Positions 56,688-64,000 of a stretch of 64,000 nucleotides of DNA are shown here, one piece after another. Source of the DNA: Lunularia cruciata (taxonomy: Eukaryota > Streptophyta > Marchantiopsida > Lunulariales > Lunulariaceae); contig OX419757.1 of NCBI GenBank assembly GCA_948567375.1, forward strand, positions 34,162,001 through 34,226,000, in the 5' to 3' direction. The stretch's first letter is position 1; each line of letters starts with the position of its first letter. The position numbers and the translations under genes were made by a program. A model generated the notes under the pieces. The model was given only the letters and a program-made list of their open reading frames with translations, did no database searches and had not been told where the DNA came from.

Positions 56688-59600
56688 ATGGCGCCGCTTC
56701 TTTTCCTGCTAAATGCTTCGAAAGTGTTAGGTCTAGCAGGAGTTGTAGCCGTTGCTGTGGACAGCGTAGCTTACAGGCACTTTCGTAGAAAAAATTTAGC
56801 TCCGTTTGATAATCCTCTTGATGAAGACGATGATATTCTGGCACGATTTGAGGTCGACGAGGATGGTATGTTAGTCTTCTCTACTTTATTTCTTTACTTC
56901 TCACTTCATATAGATATTCCAACTTTAACATATGCCGGGAATTGCAATACTGGAGTAGAGCACATTCTACCGAGGAACGAAGGCTTGGGAACTTATGGGA
57001 ATGTCTAGCTTTGCTCTCTCTGGCATGAGTCGTTTTTCCATCAGAGCATTGAGTTCTGATGGAAAAACGAGCCCTACTGGCGATTGTGAAGAAAGCGAAT
57101 GCAAATCAATTACTGTCTACTTCTTTGATGTGCTCTGCACGCAAGAAAATAGATCGTGGTACTTGAGGAGGGCTAGGAAGTTCTTCGCAAAAGACGAGGA
57201 CAATTTGACTGGATCACCTTCTGAGAATTTGACATGTAGGTTCTTATGTTTACAGTGGACGAAGGGGGGTTCTTTTTTGCCTTAGCCACAGCCCCAGCTC
57301 ATGTAGAGGATAAGCTGAAGGATGCATGGTTAGAGTTTGCGGAGCAGAGTGATGCCAAGACGTCGAGCACTACTGGACAGCCTGAAATTCGTCAAGAGAC
57401 GGCAGTTTCAACAGGGATTGCATTGGTGGAGGAGCAACAAGCAGCAAAAGTAAATGAAGCGAAAGAAACCAAAGGCAAATCATATGCTCAGATGCTTCAA
57501 CACCAAGCAGGGTTAGTAGCAGAGGATGAACAAGAGAAAACTGGGGAGACCTCAAAGCTTGGTAAGTCTGTAAGTCAAAGTGCCATAGAAGGTGGCAGCC
57601 CTGAGACCCCAACTGGTGCTGCACTCTCTGAGTGGGAAGTTGTTAGCGAAGGTTCAGACAAGGAAAGATTCAGTCGCTCACCCTCTTTCGAGGCTGAAGA
57701 CAAGGCAGAGGTCGACGTAAACAAGGGAGGATATGTGAAGGGACGAACCGAGGGGACTGCACCTGAGTTGCAGGTAGACGATGCTCCTCCACCTTTTCCG
57801 GCCGATATGGAGATCCTTCCGGGCGACAAGGAAATTGTGAAAAGAAAGGCTAAGAGTAACACCAGTGCACCGACGCTCGTAAATGTGCCGGAAAGGGCGA
57901 AAGGCATGGCTAAGGTTGCTATGGAGGCCATGATTCGAGGCATACAAAAAATTGCCGAAGATGAGTCGGCAAATGTGGCTGCTTGGCAGAATGCTTTCCA
58001 CCCGTAAGTCATCATAGGTATTTTGATGTGTAACTTGTAAATATCTGCTGATTGTGGGCTCTTACAGAAGACTCTCTGGAGCATCGAGAATGTCCGTAAA
58101 GATTCAAGGGTACCATGAAGTGGTCCCTTGATTCTGGACACTGTGCACAGCATCCAAAGTTGCTTTTATGTTGTAATGTCAGATGGCAGAAATGTGGTTG
58201 AAGCGCTAGCAGTCAATCTTGTCAATCCTGAGGGACATACCTTGTCGCAGCAGTCATGGACACACGTCTCCGTGAAGAGCTTGTGTAATGTGCGCTGCTT
58301 CTCCTCTCAGATGGTTGAACTGGGGTAAAGCAGAAGGATCACCTTGAATTGCAATGCCGATTGTTTAGACCTGATTGTTTGATTCAAGGGAGGAGAGACT
58401 GCGATTCTGGAGTGATCCTGACACGGAGCTCAAGCTTGCAAAAGACGCAAATGTCTCTGTCTTCAGAATGGGAGTTGATTGGAGCAGGATTATGCCCATT
58501 GAACCACTCAATGGGATTGAAAGGGCTGTAAGTGTACTGGAATTTCACCTGAATTTCATCAGTGGTTGTTAGAAATCCCACCAGGCTCTGCCTTTGTTTT
58601 ATGGGGGCTGCTACTGGAGCAGCCCCTCTACTGGGTATTCAGCCAATGTAGTTATTCAGTATATTACTTTAGACTCAAACTAAACTTTTCCGTATTACTT
58701 CCGTTAACAGGTGAACTGGAAAGCCGTCAAGAGGTACAGGGAAATTATCCAAAGAGTTCGTGATCATGGAATGAAAGTCATGCTGACATTATTTCATCAC
58801 TCACTACCAATTTGGGCTGCAAAGTACGGAGGGTGGAAGCAAGAAAAAACAGTCAAGTACTTCGTTGATTTCACCAGGTTTGTCTATTAACCACGGGGAT
58901 GCTTTTAGAGAACATGGAAAGCTGGTGCTATCTTTCTGTATGCTCCAAGGGGTAAGTTTGTGAGCTACTTTGCAGCACGTTTGTTAGTACTATTGTATGC
59001 GTGTGGCAAGATTTTCATTATGACTGGAACTCACAAGAAGATGAGAAGAAAGAGAGGGATATTCCAGTGCTTATTATGTTCACAGCTGGCTAAAAAGTTG
59101 ACACCTTAGAATTCTGTTCTGTGATTCACAATCGTGAATCACAGAGGAAGGGAATGGACATATCGTTTCAGACAAAGGGCCTAGTCTATTCTAGAGTTCA
59201 ACTATCTTGCAGAAGTTTTAAATGACAAATTTTATGGATGTGAACTGCACGAGGACCTACGTTAGTGATTGCAGGAGATAATATGCCTTCATGGAAGGTA
59301 CTGATACCACAAGTTCATTTCACATCTTAAACTGGTGCACGCTTGTGAACTCAATACTAAGTTGGATGTGCAGGCTGGTCGTTGCACAGTACGGAGACTT
59401 GGTGGAACATTGGGTGACATTCAATGAGCCCCACGTGTTTTCCTTGCTCACATACTGTGCCGGTGCTTGGCCTGGCGGTGATCCAAACGTGGTAGAGACA
59501 GCAACTTCAGTTCTACCCAAAGGAGTGTTCAAGGTGGCAATGGCCAAAATGGCCAATGCTCACATTCAAGCTTATGATATAATTCATAAGAATGGGTAAT

Positions 59601-62091
59601 CTTTCATCCGATCAAGCTGCTTCACATGTTACAAGAGGTCTTTTTGTGCCAGTTCTTGAGGGTTCGCTGTCTGTCACACGCAATCGATGCTTTCTTATCA
59701 TCGCTTAGCATCTGTGTGTATGTGTCCTCTTCAATTTCACGTCGTTGCCTCGCCCAATGGACCTTTTTTGGCCTCTTACTGGCAAACCTCTGGAAGAATT
59801 TGCTGATTCAGATTGCCTCTTAAGGATCTGAATTTTTTTCAAAAACTCCGGATTTTTGGTCTCTAATAGACTGCTTGCACAAACTTTCTGTAATTACAGG
59901 AGGAGACTATCAATGAGGGCGAAAGTTGGCGTAGCACATCATGTATCTTTCATGCGACCATATGGACTTTTTGATGTACCATTGGTCATGTTCAGTGACC
60001 ATATCACAAGATTCGCTTATATTGATGATGTCTGCAAGAAGCTAGACTTTATTGGCATCAACTACTATGGTCAGGTATAAGAACTGATTTATTGGACAAT
60101 TTTGTCTTCAGTAAGTTCCTTGATATGCCTTTCCTTGTGGAGCCATCAGAGACATTGCGGAAGGTTGACTCCACTCACGAAAGTCCAGATCTACTGTTTA
60201 GTAACTAGTTTTGGAACTGTGCAGGAGATTGTTTCAGCACCTGGATTGAAGCTTGTGGAGAATGACGAGTACAGTGAATCAGGGCGTGGTGTATACCCTG
60301 ATGGTCTCTACCGTATTCTTGTTGACTTCCACAACCGCTACAAGAAATACAACATTCCATATGTCATCACTGAAAATGGAGTGTCAGATTCAAGTGACTA
60401 CATACGTCGCCCGTATATCATTGAGCATTTGTTAGCTCTTCGTGCTGCTATGGCTCAGGTGCGTTATTTTTTGCTTCGAAAATGATTTATTTATGATCTA
60501 AATACAGAATCCTGTATTTAGATGGCAACCGTCAATCCATCACTAACATGCATCATTTCGGGCCTGTATATCTCGGAATTTGTGTCCGAACATATATCTG
60601 GGAAATTCCCCAGCTAATTTCATAGGAAATTCAGCCAGCTCCATTTCCCAGCTAATTCCCTCCCTATTTATTTTCCTTCGCCCTTTGCCTGATTCATGGG
60701 ACCTCTGGTGTATACAGTGTTCCTACCTGACTCCAGCTCACTTTGTTATTTTTATCGTTTACGCACTGCTTACTGGCAGTCTTTTACATAGCGTTACCTA
60801 CTTCTCGCAGTCGTTTGCATAGAGTTCTCGATTTCACGGTGGTTTACTAGTCTGTTAGCCATATGTTAATCTCAATTTATTTCACTTATGCCTTTGCTTC
60901 AAATTACATTCGATGCATTCTACATTATGGATTTCTCACTATCCTAGCATTGTGAATCATGTACATCTTGCTTACCGATCATTTACATTCATGAGTTCTG
61001 GATAACCCGTTCCCAGAACGGCTTCTGCTCTCATATACCAATATATCTGGGAAATATATCACTGCCGAACTGCTGAAGAAATACAGATTGGCATATCTCT
61101 CTGGTTGTCATAAGTTTTCTCATACCTGTTTCATCTAACCAACATTCGTGCTGGGACTAAATGCGTTTTCCTCCGTTGTTGCAGGGCGTTCCCGTGCAAG
61201 GATACTGCTTCTGGACCACTTCAGACAACTGGGAGTGGGCAGATGGTTACGGGCCAAAGTTTGGACTTGTTGCTGTGGATCGACACCGTGATCTTGCCCG
61301 TACTCCAAGGCCATCTTACTATCTATTTTCCGAGGTAAGTCGTTACAACCCAGGATCTAGTCATAGGACTCGTCGTTTGTTGAAAATCTGAAGGTTACTC
61401 TTTGGCTGCCACTGAAACTATGAATCAAATCAAAGTAGGTTTCCAATAAAAATTTCCGAGAAAGGCTGATGGGATTGGAGAAATTGAATCAGACTAGGGG
61501 GGGTGATTGCACTAAAGGTCGCTAATTGCGACATCATCAAAGTGATATGTGTGTGTATCTGCAGATTGCCAAAACAGGAATCGTGACGAAGGAGCAAAGA
61601 GAGACAGCATGGCGGGAACTTATGGAAGTTGCTGAGGAAGGCAGGAAAAGACATTTCTGTCGCTCAGTGAACGAGAAGGGCCTCATGTATTCAGGTATAT
61701 TGCGATGAACGCATGAAAATTTCCTCCTCTTTAGGACTTCCCTTATCATCTCTACTATTCTTTTGTTCTTAAGCTTCTGAAGCACAAGTTGTAAGTGGAC
61801 TTTTAACATGTGGTTTCGTGAGCATCTGCAGGAGGTTTGGATATTCCTATCGAAAGGCCATTTACCCAAAGGGACTGGCGGTTTGGCCATTACGAAATGG
61901 ACGGCCTTCAAGACCCAGTTAGCAGATTGTTCAGGTTCATCTTCTCTGGTGCTCTCCTCGGCCGTGGGAAGAAGCCAACCAAGGCGAAAGGAGGAATTGC
62001 AAAGGCTGATGAGCCCACAGGAATGGACCTCAAAAGCGTGCCCGATGTAAGATACTCTGAAAAACACGAGAGAGCTACAGCAGCGGCTTGA
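56688..62091 (+). CDS. SFR2: SFR2 galactolipid:galactolipid galactosyltransferase (GH1 family)
   Basis: Ten coding exons: 56688-56865, 57256-58003, 58389-58527, 58711-58877, 59374-59595, 59900-60074, 60225-60458, 61185-61334, 61565-61694 and 61832-62091. All have gt-ag borders; the frame is continuous over 2403 bases, giving 800 residues. Residues 1-30 form a hydrophobic N-terminal anchor. FFFALATAPAHVED (about 65-78) is an SFR2 signature. A linker of about 207 residues (92-298), rich in Glu, Ser and Ala, follows, then the GH1 barrel. The acid/base glutamate is E429 in TFNEP and the nucleophile E593 in VITENGVSD. The tail has FTQRDWRFGHYEMDGLQDP, typical of SFR2. In Arabidopsis SFR2 sits in the outer chloroplast envelope and transfers galactose between galactolipids, stabilising membranes during freezing. 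The start ATG lies after the leader acceptor; an in-frame GTG at 56673 is not used. Confidence 0.95.
57030..57070. repeat. Perfect 16-base hairpin in SFR2 intron 1
   Basis: Arms tcgtttttccatcaga (57030-57045) and tctgatggaaaaacga (57055-57070) are exactly complementary around a 9-base loop. Confidence 0.95.
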
Positions 62092-64000
62092 AAGTAGGTG
62101 GTGGTTCCTCAGCAAGTTGAGAGTTAGGTTGTAAAGATGATGAATAGTTACAAAGAGGAGGCCTTAAACTTGTACATATTGAGCAAGAAACCAAAGCCTC
62201 TGGTGTGAGCAGAGTCTAAGTTTCTCCACTTAGAGGGTTTGTGCGGAATCTTGCAGTTCAAAGCGGGCTTTGTAAAAATCTGAGCTGCAATTGCGCACAG
62301 TGGAAATCAGCATGATGAATATGTCAGAAGAAACTACGTCATCCCAAACTACGTCATCAGATGTCGATTCGACATGGTCTATTTCAGGGGTACCTGATAT
62401 CAGTCGCAACATGGAGTAAGTCAAAGATATACCTGTCTTGCGAGATAGTGCTGGTCAATGGTAAAGATCATAAAAGTGATAATCAAGCCATCACATCTTC
62501 AATCACAAATGAGAGGTATTGAAGGACAAGAGATTAGCCTCTACAAGTATGTTTGCTAAATCATTGGATTTCTTCAACTGTGACGTCGAGATTGTGAAGA
62601 GGTTCATGCCAAGGTTAGGCAGTACAACTTAGCGAAGTATAATAGACGCTAGGAACCAAGCTAACCGCATAACTTTGCTCAGAACTTGGACGTCTTTTCT
62701 CACTTTCCTTTCTCTGTTCAGGGAACATAAGATCCTAGAGACCAAGATCTGCTTTGTAGGCGAATATACCAGGTTCTAAAGTTCTCGGAACAGAGAAGGA
62801 TAGATCTCTAGATTCTCTCTATTCCACTTTAAGCTTACTCAGGCAGCCACAAAATGGATCAGGCAGATACCTTATCAGCGAACCTGAAAGATGCGGTACC
62901 ACTCGAAAGGTTTTCAATTTGAAGATAACAACTCAGAAGTAGCACACGTCGTCAAAATTCTCATGATCTGTACATGAACAAATGCGCCGCACTCTGAAAT
63001 ACTTCAAACCCGCGATCTGGCATGTAAGAATACTCATGCAAACCTCATACTACTAACCCGGAGTCCAGCCAGGGGCGGATAATGTCGGTGGGGGAGTTGA
63101 CTGGAGACAGAAGACAGAACCAGATTCCTCTTGCGATGCAGAAAGGACTGAAACCATGGCTTTCCACTATAGCTCCTTGGACGTGGGAATCTCATTATCA
63201 ACATGGCATGGTGCACACACTGGAGAGTTGGGGTGGTAGTAGTAGTAGTAGTAGTAGTATTAGCAGTATGTTCACTACTCACGTTAGCTAGCTGGCCGAA
63301 AAGTGATTGCATGTCACAAGGGAGGAGGTGGTTAGAGACTTTTGTCATCACAAGAAACATGCCCATGCTGAGTATGATGTTGATTGATCATGTATATTCG
63401 TTCCTATCCTATTATAACGAGTGGGGAAGAGAGGAGTTGAGACTGACTGGGTTGGTTAGCATTCTCATCTACTATTCTTCAAATGAGTGATGAAACGAAC
63501 ACTGCTTGGAAAGCGATAAGGAAATATTCCATATCCAAAGAATAAGATGAACTTAGGATATGGATGGACAAACTCGATGATCCGAATAAGTACGTGGACA
63601 GCTCTGATTTATGTTCTCGAGATTCCGTTCTGCTAGAGCACATAGCTATAACTATTCAAAATGCACTAATGGCCAACTTCACCTGGGTTGCGAAAGACTC
63701 TCTTTGTCTGTCCCAGGCTCTTAAAACAACTTGATTCTGGACTAAAGGTACTAAATTGGACAAGAGATCACACTGCTGCGACGATGTAAGAAACTTTGAG
63801 AAGACACTGTTTCCTTCCAGATTGTAAATTTGGAATCTCACTGGACAAAATCTAAGACTGGAGAGGACTGTAAAACTGGAGAGGACTTTAAAGATAGGTT
63901 CTCCAACTTCAAGTCCAGCACTAGCTTACCACACGATACTTGGAACTATGCCAAATTGGACTGAATTAGCTAACTTGAAGTCTACATACCCATGAGACAC
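62092..64000. other. SFR2 3' flank and intergenic DNA
   Basis: The first few hundred bases are probably SFR2 3' UTR. Beyond that no gene is recognised; a (GTA)n run of about 25 bp lies at 63235-63259. Confidence 0.5.

Noticed and set aside
56995-57285. 96-residue open frame between SFR2 exons 1 and 2
   Set aside because: It lies mostly in intron 1 and overlaps exon 2 in another frame; it resembles no family, and the splice model explains the region.
63034-63366. Open frame with a run of threonines (minus) or valines/serines (plus)
   Set aside because: The run is translation of the (GTA)n microsatellite.

Overview
The window is nuclear DNA of a streptophyte, most likely a non-seed land plant or close algal relative. 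It holds spliced plant genes: a chloroplast ribosomal protein with a transit peptide, a SERINC/TMS membrane protein and the galactolipid-remodelling enzyme SFR2. These sit between old, heavily mutated retrotransposons. Introns of about 130-730 bp, a Penelope-like element and a retrotransposon carrying a DNA methyltransferase fit a moss-grade plant or a charophyte better than a flowering plant, but the species cannot be named from sequence alone.

Layout. 1-14.5 kb: a nest of three copies of one Ty3/gypsy chromovirus (family A, integrase ending in a chromodomain), with a solo LTR of another family (C) and a 2.2 kb pyrimidine-rich insertion. 15.2-25.1 kb: a plus-strand copy (B1) of a second Ty3/gypsy family, its 5' LTR broken by rearranged family C LTRs. 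25-27.9 kb: no gene seen. 27.9-28.6 kb: PSRP3. 31-36.3 kb: minus-strand remnants of a Penelope-like element and the C-terminus of a LINE. 36.3-38.3 kb: AT-rich DNA and small repeats. 38.4-40.8 kb: SERINC gene in six exons on the minus strand. 42.4-52.1 kb: minus-strand copy (B2) of family B between two LTRs. 54.2-62.1 kb: SFR2, ten coding exons behind a probable 2.2 kb leader intron. 62.1-64 kb: no gene recognised.

Most notable: family B encodes, in order, gag with two zinc knuckles, protease, a C5 cytosine DNA methyltransferase with DNMT3-like canonical motif order, reverse transcriptase, RNase H, integrase and a C-terminal PHD finger. Both copies keep recognisable parts of all these domains. 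Both are dead: many stop codons are TAG or TGA where C-to-T change at CAG or CGA would explain them, as expected of methylated DNA. Two gypsy families in one window thus carry different histone-reader modules, a chromodomain in A and a PHD finger in B, and B also carries a DNA methylation enzyme.

The three host genes look intact by splice-site and frame reconstruction. SFR2 is predicted at 800 residues, enlarged by a linker of about 207 residues between its N-terminal motif and the glycosidase barrel.
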